Assembly (NCBI GenBank): GCA_020425885.1
Contig: JAGQRA010000362.1
Location: 1-8,691 of the forward strand
DNA length: 8,691 nt
From: Planctomycetota bacterium
GTDB taxonomy: Bacteria; Planctomycetota; UBA1135; UBA2386
Direction of reading: 5' to 3'
The notes under the pieces are model-generated. The model ran no database searches. It saw only the letters and a program-made list of their open reading frames with translations, and had not been told where the DNA came from. Made by a program: the position numbers and the translations under genes. Positions 1 through 7,296 of this stretch are shown here, in pieces (position 1 is the first letter of the stretch; every line of letters starts with the position of its first letter).

Positions 1-570
1 CGCGTCGATGGCGAAAGCCGCGCCGTAGTCGATCACCGCGTCGCCGCGTTCGTCACGGAAGCGCAGCGCCGCGTGGACCGGGCCGCGATCGCGGGTCGAG
101 CAGCCCGTGCGCACCATGCCGCGGACGACGAGATCGCCCGCTGCGGGTCGGGCATGCACGACGAAGCTCTGCTCGAGGCCCGCCCCGAGCACGTCGTAGG
201 CTTCGGTCACCGCGCCGAAGCGATACTCGTAGCGGAAATCCGTGTGCCTGGTCGACGGCGCGGCGCCGCGGTCGAGCAGTTCGACACCACCGACGGTCAC
301 CGAGGTCGTCTGCCATGACCACGGCTGGTTGTGCGGGTAGTCGGCGCCGAGATAGGGCACGAAGGTCATGCCATCGTGGAACGAGACCTTGTAGCAGTCA
401 CCGGCGGCCCAGGTCCCATAGGCGGTGCCGAGGTCGGACGCGGCCGAATGCACCGGGACGCGCGGCAGCACGAGCCCGTTCGCGGCGCGGGTCTGGTCGC
501 CTTGAGCAACCGACTGAGGCTGGCAGAACGCGGCGAGGACGGCACCGCAGAGGCACGGTAGGAAGCTCAT
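1..570 (-). CDS. Secreted protein of unknown function, N-terminal part (3' end outside window)
   Basis: An open frame of 190 codons without a stop reads leftward from an ATG at 570-568 and runs off position 1, so only the N-terminus is present. Residues 1-23 form a short hydrophobic stretch ending in SVA-QG, which looks like a signal peptidase I site after SVA. The basic n-region is missing when ATG is used. A TTG at 588-586 in the same frame would add MRHGPS, supplying the positive charge, and has an AGGA nine bases upstream, so it may be the true start. The mature part is rich in alternating hydrophobic/polar segments (for example FRYEYRFG, GLEQSFVVHA, GDLVVRGMVR), suggesting a beta-sandwich exported protein. 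The GLEQSFVV...DLVVR pattern reminds me of secreted proteins from Planctomycetota; that is memory, not a search. It is divergent from the TIR operon and probably functionally unrelated. Function unknown. Confidence 0.8.
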   Translation of the reverse strand, partial: MSFLPCLCGAVLAAFCQPQSVAQGDQTRAANGLVLPRVPVHSAASDLGTAYGTWAAGDCYKVSFHDGMTFVPYLGADYPHNQPWSWQTTSVTVGGVELLDRGAAPSTRHTDFRYEYRFGAVTEAYDVLGAGLEQSFVVHARPAAGDLVVRGMVRTGCSTRDRGPVHAALRFRDERGDAVIDYGAAFAIDA

Positions 571-757
571 GCTGGGTCCGTGTCGCAACGGAGACGATCC
601 TGACCGCGAATCCGGTTTGCATGCGCATCGTCCCCGGCGAGAACGCTCGCAGGTCTGGAGAAAGGAAGCGGGTTCGGTACTCCAGCCCCACTACCCGATG
701 CGATAGGCTGGCGCGGCGAGAACTGGGCACGCACACCCGCGAACGCAGGCACGGTAG
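571..757. other. Divergent intergenic region (187 nt)
   Basis: This gap separates the leftward secreted-protein gene from the rightward TIR operon and must hold promoters for both. I could not identify convincing -35/-10 boxes on either strand. It contains three symmetric elements: the 8-bp palindrome ATGCGCAT (621-628), a GCGAG-AACG-CTCGC hairpin (637-650), and the inverted repeat CTGGAG...CTCCAG (655-660 with 680-685). Any of these could be operator-like, but arms this short arise by chance in GC-rich DNA. Small open frames crossing this region on the minus strand have no family features and are treated as chance frames. Confidence 0.5.
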
Positions 758-2323
758 ATGACCTCCTCACCCCCTCCTACCTACGACCTCTTCGTCAGCT
801 ACGCGCATCTGGACAACAAGCCCCTGCCCCCCGACCAGGAGGGCTGGATCAGCCAGTTCCACGAGACGCTGAAGAAGCTGATCGAGATGCGACTCGGTCG
901 TGAGGTCAATGTCTGGCGCGACAACAAGCTGGATGGCAACGACATCTTCGACGAGGAGATTTCCGACCGACTCGCGGGCACGGCGCTCCTGGTTTCGATC
1001 CTGACCCCGCGCTACCTGAAATCGGATTGGTGCCCGCGCGAGGTGCGCGAGTTCTGCAGCGCCGCCGCCGAACACGGTGGCATCCGGGTCGACAACAAGT
1101 CCCGGATCTTCAAGGTCATCAAGACGCCGGTCGAGGACCAGGACTCGCTGCCGCCCGAGGTCACCAAGGCCCTCGGCTACGAGTTCTTCAAGTACAAGGG
1201 CGACGCTCCGCTCGAGCTCAACCCGCGAACCACCGAGGAGGAGTACTACGAGAAGATGGCCAAGCTGGCCTGGGACGCGGTGCAGCTGCTCGAGTTGCTC
1301 GACGATGGCGACGGCGACGACGGTGGTGGCGGCACCGACACCGACACCGGCGACGGCCACGCCGAGGCCAAGGGCGCGAACCGACCCTATGCCGGCGTTG
1401 CGGTCTACCTGGCCGAGTGCACCAAGGACATGCGGACCTGGCGCGAGAAGGTCAAGACCGAGCTCGAAGCGTTCGGTTGCAGCGTGTTCCCCGATCGCGT
1501 GCTGCCGACCGGGGACGAGGGCGAGTACCGGGCCGCGGTCACCGAGGCGATGGCCTCGGCGCGCCTTGCCATCCATCTGATCGGCACCTCGCGCGGCACG
1601 GTGCCGGAGGGGCCGAGCGACGAGTCGACGATCGAGCTGCAGAACGAGATCGCCGCCGCACGATGCCGCGAGCGCCCGGGCGAGCTGCGGCGGATCCTGT
1701 GGCTGCCCGAGTCGGAGTCCGACAACGACCGCCAACGACAGTTCCTCGTTGCCCTCACCGAAGACCCCGAGGTCCAGTTCGGCGCCGATCCGATCACCGG
1801 CGACTTCGAGGAACTCAAGACCGCGTTCCACGCCGAGCTCGAAGAACTCGTCCGACCGAAGCGCACAGCGAGCGCCGGCCCGAGCGACGACAACGGCGAC
1901 GGGCAGGAGGCGCGGCGGCTCTACCTGATCTGCGTCGAGCAGGATCTCGACGCCATCGGGCCGCTGTTCGAGCACCTCGACGGGCTCGGCATCACGGTCG
2001 ATGTCCCGGTGTTCGAAGGCGACTCGGCGGCGGTGCGCGAGGCCAACGAGGAGATGATGAAGGCATGCGACGGCGCCATCATCTACTGGGGCGCCGGCGA
2101 CGCGTTGTGGAAGAAGTCGATCGAGAGCGATCTGCAGAAGGCCAAGAGCCTTCGCGACGGCCGGCCGCTGCGGGCCCGATTCACCTACGTGGCCGCGCCC
2201 GAGAACCCGAGGAAGAAGCTGCTCGTGCGCGCCAAGGACTCGATCGACGGGATCGCGGGATTCGCGCCGGAGCAGCTCGCCGCGTTGGTCGAAGCCCTGC
2301 AGGGCACGGAGGCAGACTCGTGA
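758..2323 (+). CDS. TIR domain protein with two additional TIR/DUF4062-like domains (putative effector of a STAND system)
   Basis: The protein has 521 residues. An in-frame TAG (755-757) abuts ATG 758, and the TIR fold begins at residue 9, so this start is fixed despite a poor Shine-Dalgarno. Domain 1 (about 9-175) is a TIR: YDLFVSYAH at the first strand, WRDNKLDGNDIF around 53-64, and SDWCPREVREF at 89-99. E95 in the WCxxE motif aligns with the catalytic glutamate of NAD+-cleaving TIRs. An Asp/Gly/Thr-rich linker (182-205) leads to domain 2 (about 211-366). Domain 2 starts GVAVYLAECTKDM and carries LAIHLIGTSRGTVPEG and TIELQNE, like the TIR/DUF4062-type domains paired with STAND proteins. 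A second polar linker (369-385) leads to domain 3 (about 387-517), with RRLYLICVEQDLD, CDGAIIYWGAGDALW and a basic C-terminal half; it is TIR-like but lacks a WCxxE motif. No signal peptide or membrane span is visible, so it is cytoplasmic. The stop overlaps the next gene's GTG, so the two are translationally coupled. Likely role: NAD+-depleting or signal-producing effector, or adaptor, driven by the STAND protein. TIR assignment firm; enzymatic activity inferred. Confidence 0.95.
   Translation: MTSSPPPTYDLFVSYAHLDNKPLPPDQEGWISQFHETLKKLIEMRLGREVNVWRDNKLDGNDIFDEEISDRLAGTALLVSILTPRYLKSDWCPREVREFCSAAAEHGGIRVDNKSRIFKVIKTPVEDQDSLPPEVTKALGYEFFKYKGDAPLELNPRTTEEEYYEKMAKLAWDAVQLLELLDDGDGDDGGGGTDTDTGDGHAEAKGANRPYAGVAVYLAECTKDMRTWREKVKTELEAFGCSVFPDRVLPTGDEGEYRAAVTEAMASARLAIHLIGTSRGTVPEGPSDESTIELQNEIAAARCRERPGELRRILWLPESESDNDRQRQFLVALTEDPEVQFGADPITGDFEELKTAFHAELEELVRPKRTASAGPSDDNGDGQEARRLYLICVEQDLDAIGPLFEHLDGLGITVDVPVFEGDSAAVREANEEMMKACDGAIIYWGAGDALWKKSIESDLQKAKSLRDGRPLRARFTYVAAPENPRKKLLVRAKDSIDGIAGFAPEQLAALVEALQGTEADS
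1301..1372 (+). repeat. Low-complexity Asp/Gly/Thr linker in the TIR protein
   Basis: Codons 182-205 are built from short imperfect GAC/GGC/ACC repeats encoding DDGDGDDGGGG and then TDTDTGDG. It separates the catalytic-type TIR from domain 2 and is best read as a flexible acidic tether, possibly prone to length change by slippage. The D/G/T spacing loosely resembles calcium-binding DxDxDG loops, but no complete motif repeats. Confidence 0.7.
2308..2322 (+). promoter_or_regulatory. Ribosome binding site deciding the GTG start of the nSTAND gene
   Basis: GGAGG (2308-2312) lies seven bases before GTG 2320-2322, and the GTG overlaps the TIR gene's TGA as GTGA. The reading frame is open upstream as far as a TTG at 1027, but that segment lies antiparallel in frame to the TIR coding sequence and is a long arginine-rich, low-complexity translation with no family features. 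The conserved nSTAND N-terminus (NPFPGLRPF) begins only ten residues after this GTG. The arrangement indicates translational coupling. Confidence 0.9.
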
Positions 2324-5300
2324 GCGACACCGCCAATGCAGTCAGGAACCCGTTCCCGGGCCTGCGCCCGTTCCGCGTCGACGAGGAGCACCTGTTCTTC
2401 GGGCGTGAGCGGCAGGTCGACGCCATGGTCGACAAACTCGCCGCAACCCACTTCCTGGCGGTGGTCGGCACCTCGGGCAGCGGCAAGTCGTCGCTGGTGA
2501 ACTGCGGCCTGATGCCGGCGCTGCGGCGCGGCCTGCTCGCCAAGGCCGGCACCAGATGGCGGATCGCGAAGTTCAGGCCGGGGGACGGACCGGTCAAGAA
2601 GCTGGTCGAGGCCCTGGCGTGCCCCGGCGTGCTGTTCGACGAGGACGATCCGCGGGCGGCGCGGATGAACCTCCGCCTGTTCATCGAGACCACGCTGCGC
2701 ATGAGCAAGCAGGGCCTGCTCGATCTCTTCAAGCAGGCCCACCTCGACGCCGGCACCAACCTGCTGATCGTCGTCGACCAGTTCGAGGAGCTGTTCCGGT
2801 TCGGGGTCAAGCAGAGCGAGGCCATCGCGCTGGTCAATCTGCTGCTCGAGGTCGGCGCGCAGTCCGCGGCCGCGATCTACGTCGTGCTGACGATGCGGAC
2901 CGACCACCTCGGCGACTGCACCAAGTTCCCGGGGCTGGCCGAGGCGGCCAATGCCGGCCAGTACCTGGTGCCGCGGCTCACGCGCCGGCAGCGTCGGGAC
3001 GTGATCCAGGGTCCGATCGCGGTCGCGGACGCCGAGATCGCGCCGGTGTTGCTGACCCGCCTGGTCAACGACGTCGGCGACGATCCGGACCAGCTGTCGA
3101 TCCTGCAGCATGCCCTCAACCGGACCTGGGCGCGTTGGGAAGCGGAAGGCGGCACCGGCCCGCTCGGGCTCGAGCACTACCGCTACATCGGCGAGATGTC
3201 CGAGGCGCTCGACAGGCATGCCGACCGGGCCTTCGACGAACTCGACGGTCGCCAGCAGGAGATCTGCCGGCGCCTGTTCCGCGCCCTGACCGACCTGTCC
3301 GATGGCCGCGGCGTGCGCAAGCCCACCGACTTCGACGTGCTGTGCGCGCTGACCACCACCGGCGCCGACGAACTGACGGCGGTGATCGACGTCTTCCGCA
3401 AGCCGAGTCGTTCGTTCCTGATGCCGCCGGACGGCGAGCCATTGGCCGGAGCGAAGGTCGACATCTCGCACGAGAGCCTGATGCGACTGTGGACCAAGCT
3501 CGTGAATTGGGCCAGGGAAGAGGCCGACGCGGCGCGCCAATACCGCCGGCTGGCCGAGACCGCGGGGCGGTTCTTCGAGATCCCGCCGAAGGCGGCCGAA
3601 CTGCAGGACCCGGAGTTGCAGCTGGCGCTCGACTGGCGCGCCCATTGGCAACCCAACAGAACCTGGGCGAGACGCTACGCCAAGGACCCATTGGACGCGG
3701 ACGCGGCCGCCGCCGAGTTCGATCGCGCCGAGGAGTTCCTCGATCTCAGCGACGCCAAGGCCAGAGCCGAAGTCGCCGCCAGACGCAGGCGGCGCTACTG
3801 GATCTTCGGTGGCATCCTCGTCGCCATCAGCGCGGTGTTCGGCGCCTTCGCCGCGACCTGGCGCGAGGCCAAGCAACGGGTCGAGACCAACTCGGACCTG
3901 ATCCGCCAGGCCCGGGAATGGTCCGGGCGCGATTCGCGCCGGTCCGGCTGGCTGCTGGCCGCGGTGAAGAGCCCGATCCCACAGGACGCCAGCGACGAGT
4001 TTGCCAAGGTGTTGGAGCGGGGCCTCGCGGTCGTTCACGACGCACACCACGCACCGGTCCGCGCGCTCGCCCTGTCCGCGGACGGCGTTGTCGCATCCGG
4101 CGACGACGAAGGCGCGGTCAGGCTCTGGCGCACCGCGAACGGAACGGAGATCGCGAGTCTCGGCTCGACCGGCAGTCCGGTGCTGAGCCTCGCCTTCGCG
4201 GCCGATGGCGGCTTCGTCTACGCCGGGTTCGCGGACGGCCGCCTGCTCGCCTGCGAAATGGCCGATAAGGCCACGTTCTCGGCGCTCATGTCATCGCCGG
4301 ATGCGTCAGGTGCAAGCGCGGTGACGGCACTCGCGGCCGGCGGCTCCCGGCTGGCGGTGGCTCGGGCCGATGGTCACGTGTCGATCTGGACGTGGAACGG
4401 CAGCCAGCACGAGCGTGAGGACCTGGACTTCTTCGGCGGGCAGGCGGCCCTGTGCGTGGCGCTCTCCTCCCGTGGCTCGCAGGTCGCCAGCGGCGCCGCC
4501 GACGGTCAGGTCAAGGTCTGGGACCTGGCGCGCGGTGAGTTCCTGCGACAACGGCCAGACAAGGGAGACGAGGGATCGGGCGGGAAAGGCTCGGACTGGC
4601 CACCGCATGATCTCGCCGTGGTCGCCGTTGCGTTCTCGCCGGACGACAGCTCCCTGCTCACCGCGTCCTGGGATCACCATGCCCGGGTCTGGGACCTCGA
4701 GAACGGAGCCTACGAGTCGCTGCCGAGCGAGAAGGCCCTGCTGACGGCATCGTGGAGTCCGCAAGGTGACGCCATCGTCACCGCCGGTGAAGACGACTAC
4801 GCGCAGCTCTGGCGGCGCGACGCCGACAACCGCTGGACCTGCGGCACGCGACTGACCGGACACGGTGGCCCGGTCGTGGCGGCGGTGTTCCGAACCGTGA
4901 CGACCGCAGACGGTCGACCATCCTTCGAGGTCGTGACGGCCTCGGAGGACGGCCGGGCACGGCGCTTCTGTTGCGTCGAACACAATGCCGTCGCCGAGGC
5001 AATCTGGTCGGTCGCCGAACACCGCGGCGCCCTGCTCGGCGTGCGCTCGAGCCACGACGGCAGCCGGTTCCTGACCCACGGTGCCGACGGCACCGTGCGG
5101 GTCTGGAGCCCACCGGCGACGACGCCGACCGGCTTCGACGCGCAGAAGGCGGCGTTCGCAGCCGGCATGGCCAACGCCGGTATGGATGAGCTGGACCCGG
5201 TCCACGCCGCCCAGCAATTGACCGAGTTGAAGGCACGCGAGCAGGTGGCGACACCCCAGGTCGCGGCTGCGCAGGGACTGTTGCGCATTCGCCGCTCGGC

Positions 5301-7296
5301 GTTCGAGCAGCTCATCGCCGACGTCGACGTCGCGCGGAACTCCATCGAAGCGGAGCTGGCCACGGTGCTCGGCCCGCTCGAGCAGGCCGGTCGCCAGTTC
5401 GAAGCCGGGTTGCTGCGTGAGACCATGGCGCCACTGCTTCGGATCGGAGCCGAGGCCCGACAGCACATCGGCCGCCTGGCGCTGCGATTCCGTGGAGTCT
5501 TCGACGGCAGTCATGAACCGGCCGAGGACGCCGAGACGCTGCGCACCGAGCTGCTCGAGAAGTCGAAGCAACTGACCGACGAACGCGACCAACGCGGCGA
5601 CCTGGTCGAGGTTCTGCGGGCCCAGCTCCAGGCTCCGAACGACGCCCTGCCCGATCCCCTGCGGGACAAGCTCGATGATCTCCTCGGGGTCGACGGCCGG
5701 GCGGCCAGGTTGCAGAGTCCCTTGCTGCGAAGCGTCGGCGAGCAGATCAAGGCCCGCAATGACATCCCTTGGGCCTGGCTGCAACTGGCCAAGGGTGAGA
5801 CCCCGGGCAAGGACTACCCGAAGACGATCCGCGACACCCTGAGGCCCAGCGATCGTGACGACCCCGCGGCACGACCGGCTGCCACTCGATCCGCCGAGGT
5901 CGACGTCGTCGAGGCCACTGTTTCCAAACTCGAGGACGCGCTGAGCGATGTCCACGCCAAGCACGAGGCGATGGGTAGGCTCGAGCTGGAGCTGCCCCTG
6001 GCCGAGGAGGGCGCCGCGAAGTTCGACCGCTATCTGCAGATGCTGGGCAAGTTCGTCTGGCTGCCACCCGACCTGACCGAGCGCATCGAGGAGAACGCCG
6101 AGTTCGAGTGTCACGCGCAGTTGATCGACGGCCTCGCCCGACTGATCCCGCGGCTGGCCAAGACCAACCCACTCGAGAATGCCAACAGGAGTTACTACCA
6201 GCGGGATGAGCCGATCGAGACCACGAGCCTCCGGGCCTGGTGGAGCCACAATGTCGATCAGCTCGCGGCGGCATGGACCACTCGGGCCGAGACGAGCATC
6301 GAACTGTGCGAGCGCAGGATCGACGAGAAGGCCGCTGCCATCAGGTCGCTGACCATGCACGCCGATCGGTTCGAGGCCCAGGAATGGGTCCGGCGCCGAG
6401 TCGAAGGCTACGCCGCCAAACGCGACAAGTTGCTCAAAGCGCTGCGCGACTCACGCTCGCAATGGCCCGGCGACGCCTGGTCACGACTCGAGCAACTGCT
6501 GACCCACCGCCTGCCCGCGCTCGATGCGGTCGAGCCCCCGTACTTCCCCACCACGTGGCCCGCGTCCGCCAGGGAGAGCTGGCCGAAGCAGTTCGGCACC
6601 GCGGCCCAGCGCGACCTGCTGCGACGGGGCGCCGATGGCTACTGGCACCTCACCGGCCACGCGGTACCGATGGTCCTCGTGGCACCCGCTGGCATGAACC
6701 CGTTCCTGATCGATGCGCACGAGATCACGGTCGAGGAGTTCATCGCCGGGCGAGTTTTCGAACAGGCCGGCCCGGCCAAGGACTACTGGGACCGTTTCGG
6801 CAGGCTTGCCTTCGCCGGCAGCGCCGACAGTGCGCTGCTCTACGGCGCATCGGCCGAGGTCGCCGAGGCCTACTGCCGCCATGCGCTGCCCGGTGGCAAG
6901 CTGCGCCTGCCGACCTCGACGGAATGGCTCGCGGCGCTGGCGATGACGGCACCCGCGACCCCGGACCTGCAGTCGATCGACCCGACCGAGCCTCCGGTCG
7001 CGGGCTGGCCGCTCTGGGACGCATCGGCGCGCGGCATCCAGGGCCTGCGCAGCGGGCTGCGGGAATGGGTGAAGGGGCCGACCGGCGCGACCGGTCTGAT
7101 CGGTCTGTCGCTGTTCCGCCCCTGGTCGGACCGGCCCGAGACGGGACGCGCCCGATTCGAGATCGACGCCGACTACTTCGGCGCCGCACGTCACCTGGAG
7201 TTCTCACCGCGCAGCGAGACGCGCGAGGAGGACGCCTACGGCTTCCGCTGCGTCTACGAGCTCGAACCCTACGAGTACGTGGAGGGCCGTCGATGA
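2320..7296 (+). CDS. nSTAND P-loop NTPase with TM helix, WD40 propeller, helical region and degenerate FGE-like domain
   Basis: The protein has 1658 residues from GTG 2320. The N-terminus NPFPGLRPF (10-18) and FFGRE (26-30) are hallmarks of the novel-STAND (nSTAND1-type) ATPase. Walker A is GTSGSGKS (50-57), Walker B is LLIVVDQFEE (148-157), and the conserved arginine strand is VVLTMRTDHLGDC (188-200). DQLSILQHALNRTW (257-270) and DISHESLMRLW (381-391) complete the STAND helical modules. R488-R492 precede one hydrophobic span (about 493-513), implying ATPase in the cytoplasm and the rest in the periplasm. Eight WD40-like repeats follow (about 578-931), then a long charged helical region (933-1440) with a coiled coil near 1068-1104. 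The C-terminus (about 1448-1650) resembles the FGE-sulfatase/SUMF1 fold: PFLIDAHEITVEEF, LRLPTSTEWLAAL, LREWVKG, DAYGFRC. It lacks the usual RGGSW block, so it is probably a binding rather than catalytic module. Effector domains are absent from this chain; the TIR protein encoded just upstream likely supplies them. Likely role: signal-gated oligomeric switch. Confidence 0.95.
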   Translation: MSDTANAVRNPFPGLRPFRVDEEHLFFGRERQVDAMVDKLAATHFLAVVGTSGSGKSSLVNCGLMPALRRGLLAKAGTRWRIAKFRPGDGPVKKLVEALACPGVLFDEDDPRAARMNLRLFIETTLRMSKQGLLDLFKQAHLDAGTNLLIVVDQFEELFRFGVKQSEAIALVNLLLEVGAQSAAAIYVVLTMRTDHLGDCTKFPGLAEAANAGQYLVPRLTRRQRRDVIQGPIAVADAEIAPVLLTRLVNDVGDDPDQLSILQHALNRTWARWEAEGGTGPLGLEHYRYIGEMSEALDRHADRAFDELDGRQQEICRRLFRALTDLSDGRGVRKPTDFDVLCALTTTGADELTAVIDVFRKPSRSFLMPPDGEPLAGAKVDISHESLMRLWTKLVNWAREEADAARQYRRLAETAGRFFEIPPKAAELQDPELQLALDWRAHWQPNRTWARRYAKDPLDADAAAAEFDRAEEFLDLSDAKARAEVAARRRRRYWIFGGILVAISAVFGAFAATWREAKQRVETNSDLIRQAREWSGRDSRRSGWLLAAVKSPIPQDASDEFAKVLERGLAVVHDAHHAPVRALALSADGVVASGDDEGAVRLWRTANGTEIASLGSTGSPVLSLAFAADGGFVYAGFADGRLLACEMADKATFSALMSSPDASGASAVTALAAGGSRLAVARADGHVSIWTWNGSQHEREDLDFFGGQAALCVALSSRGSQVASGAADGQVKVWDLARGEFLRQRPDKGDEGSGGKGSDWPPHDLAVVAVAFSPDDSSLLTASWDHHARVWDLENGAYESLPSEKALLTASWSPQGDAIVTAGEDDYAQLWRRDADNRWTCGTRLTGHGGPVVAAVFRTVTTADGRPSFEVVTASEDGRARRFCCVEHNAVAEAIWSVAEHRGALLGVRSSHDGSRFLTHGADGTVRVWSPPATTPTGFDAQKAAFAAGMANAGMDELDPVHAAQQLTELKAREQVATPQVAAAQGLLRIRRSAFEQLIADVDVARNSIEAELATVLGPLEQAGRQFEAGLLRETMAPLLRIGAEARQHIGRLALRFRGVFDGSHEPAEDAETLRTELLEKSKQLTDERDQRGDLVEVLRAQLQAPNDALPDPLRDKLDDLLGVDGRAARLQSPLLRSVGEQIKARNDIPWAWLQLAKGETPGKDYPKTIRDTLRPSDRDDPAARPAATRSAEVDVVEATVSKLEDALSDVHAKHEAMGRLELELPLAEEGAAKFDRYLQMLGKFVWLPPDLTERIEENAEFECHAQLIDGLARLIPRLAKTNPLENANRSYYQRDEPIETTSLRAWWSHNVDQLAAAWTTRAETSIELCERRIDEKAAAIRSLTMHADRFEAQEWVRRRVEGYAAKRDKLLKALRDSRSQWPGDAWSRLEQLLTHRLPALDAVEPPYFPTTWPASARESWPKQFGTAAQRDLLRRGADGYWHLTGHAVPMVLVAPAGMNPFLIDAHEITVEEFIAGRVFEQAGPAKDYWDRFGRLAFAGSADSALLYGASAEVAEAYCRHALPGGKLRLPTSTEWLAALAMTAPATPDLQSIDPTEPPVAGWPLWDASARGIQGLRSGLREWVKGPTGATGLIGLSLFRPWSDRPETGRARFEIDADYFGAARHLEFSPRSETREEDAYGFRCVYELEPYEYVEGRR
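3796..3858 (+). other. Coding segment for the single transmembrane helix of the nSTAND protein
   Basis: Residues 493-513 (YWIFGGILVAISAVFGAFAAT) read as one uninterrupted hydrophobic helix of 21 residues. It is preceded by five consecutive arginines and followed by a mixed-charge amphipathic stretch (WREAKQR). The positive-inside rule and the need of the ATPase for cytoplasmic ATP both place the N-terminal half inside. This helix divides the protein into a switch half and a sensor half. Confidence 0.8.
4051..5115 (+). repeat. Eight degenerate WD40-type repeats (coding)
   Basis: Residues about 578-932 contain eight recurrent units with a hydrophobic 'VxxxAFSPDG' segment, an 'xxSGxxDG' turn and a 'VxVWD' strand. 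The clearest endings are VRLW, VSIW, VKVWDL, ARVWDL, AQLW and VRVW. Units 2 and 7 are degenerate (LLACEM, ARRFCC). A Gly/Lys/Asp-rich insertion (DKGDEGSGGKGSDW) sits between units 4 and 5. Enough repeats are present for one closed seven- or eight-bladed propeller, acting as the ligand- or protein-binding sensor of the STAND protein. Confidence 0.85.
7281..7295 (+). promoter_or_regulatory. Ribosome binding site of the lipoprotein gene
   Basis: GGAGGG (7281-7286) lies six bases before ATG 7293-7295. The ATG overlaps the nSTAND stop codon as ATGA. This selects the lipoprotein start, which is immediately followed by a basic n-region and a lipobox, and indicates coupling to translation of the long upstream gene. 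Confidence 0.9.

Noticed and set aside
1301..1372. Possible CRISPR-like or minisatellite repeat in the GAC/GGC/ACC tract
   Set aside because: The units are 3-6 bases, imperfect, lack spacers and are in frame as a protein linker.
767..1975. 402-codon open frame on the minus strand opposite the TIR gene
   Set aside because: Long antisense frames are expected in GC-rich coding DNA. The translation has no domain features, and the plus-strand protein has clear TIR motifs.
1027..2319. An open frame continuous with the nSTAND gene, extending it upstream by 431 codons from a TTG at 1027
   Set aside because: Its translation is arginine/alanine-rich and low in complexity, and overlaps the well-supported TIR gene in another frame. 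The family N-terminus and a strong Shine-Dalgarno both point to GTG 2320.
2185..4050. 621-codon minus-strand frame opposite the nSTAND ATPase
   Set aside because: It is antisense to intact Walker A, Walker B and STAND motifs; its own translation is compositionally biased (R, G, L, V, Q) with no recognisable domain.
2556..4268. 570-codon plus-strand frame inside the nSTAND gene
   Set aside because: It is a frame-shifted translation rich in R, G, A and P with no family features, inside an intact gene. There is no sign of a real frameshift.
4306..6360. 684-codon minus-strand frame opposite the WD40 and helical regions
   Set aside because: It mirrors plus-strand codon structure and has no motif, signal peptide or plausible Shine-Dalgarno. 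It is a shadow of the coding strand.
6240..7292. Open frame extending the lipoprotein gene upstream by 351 codons
   Set aside because: It overlaps the FGE-like coding region in another frame. The ATG at 7293 has a strong Shine-Dalgarno and begins a textbook lipoprotein signal peptide.
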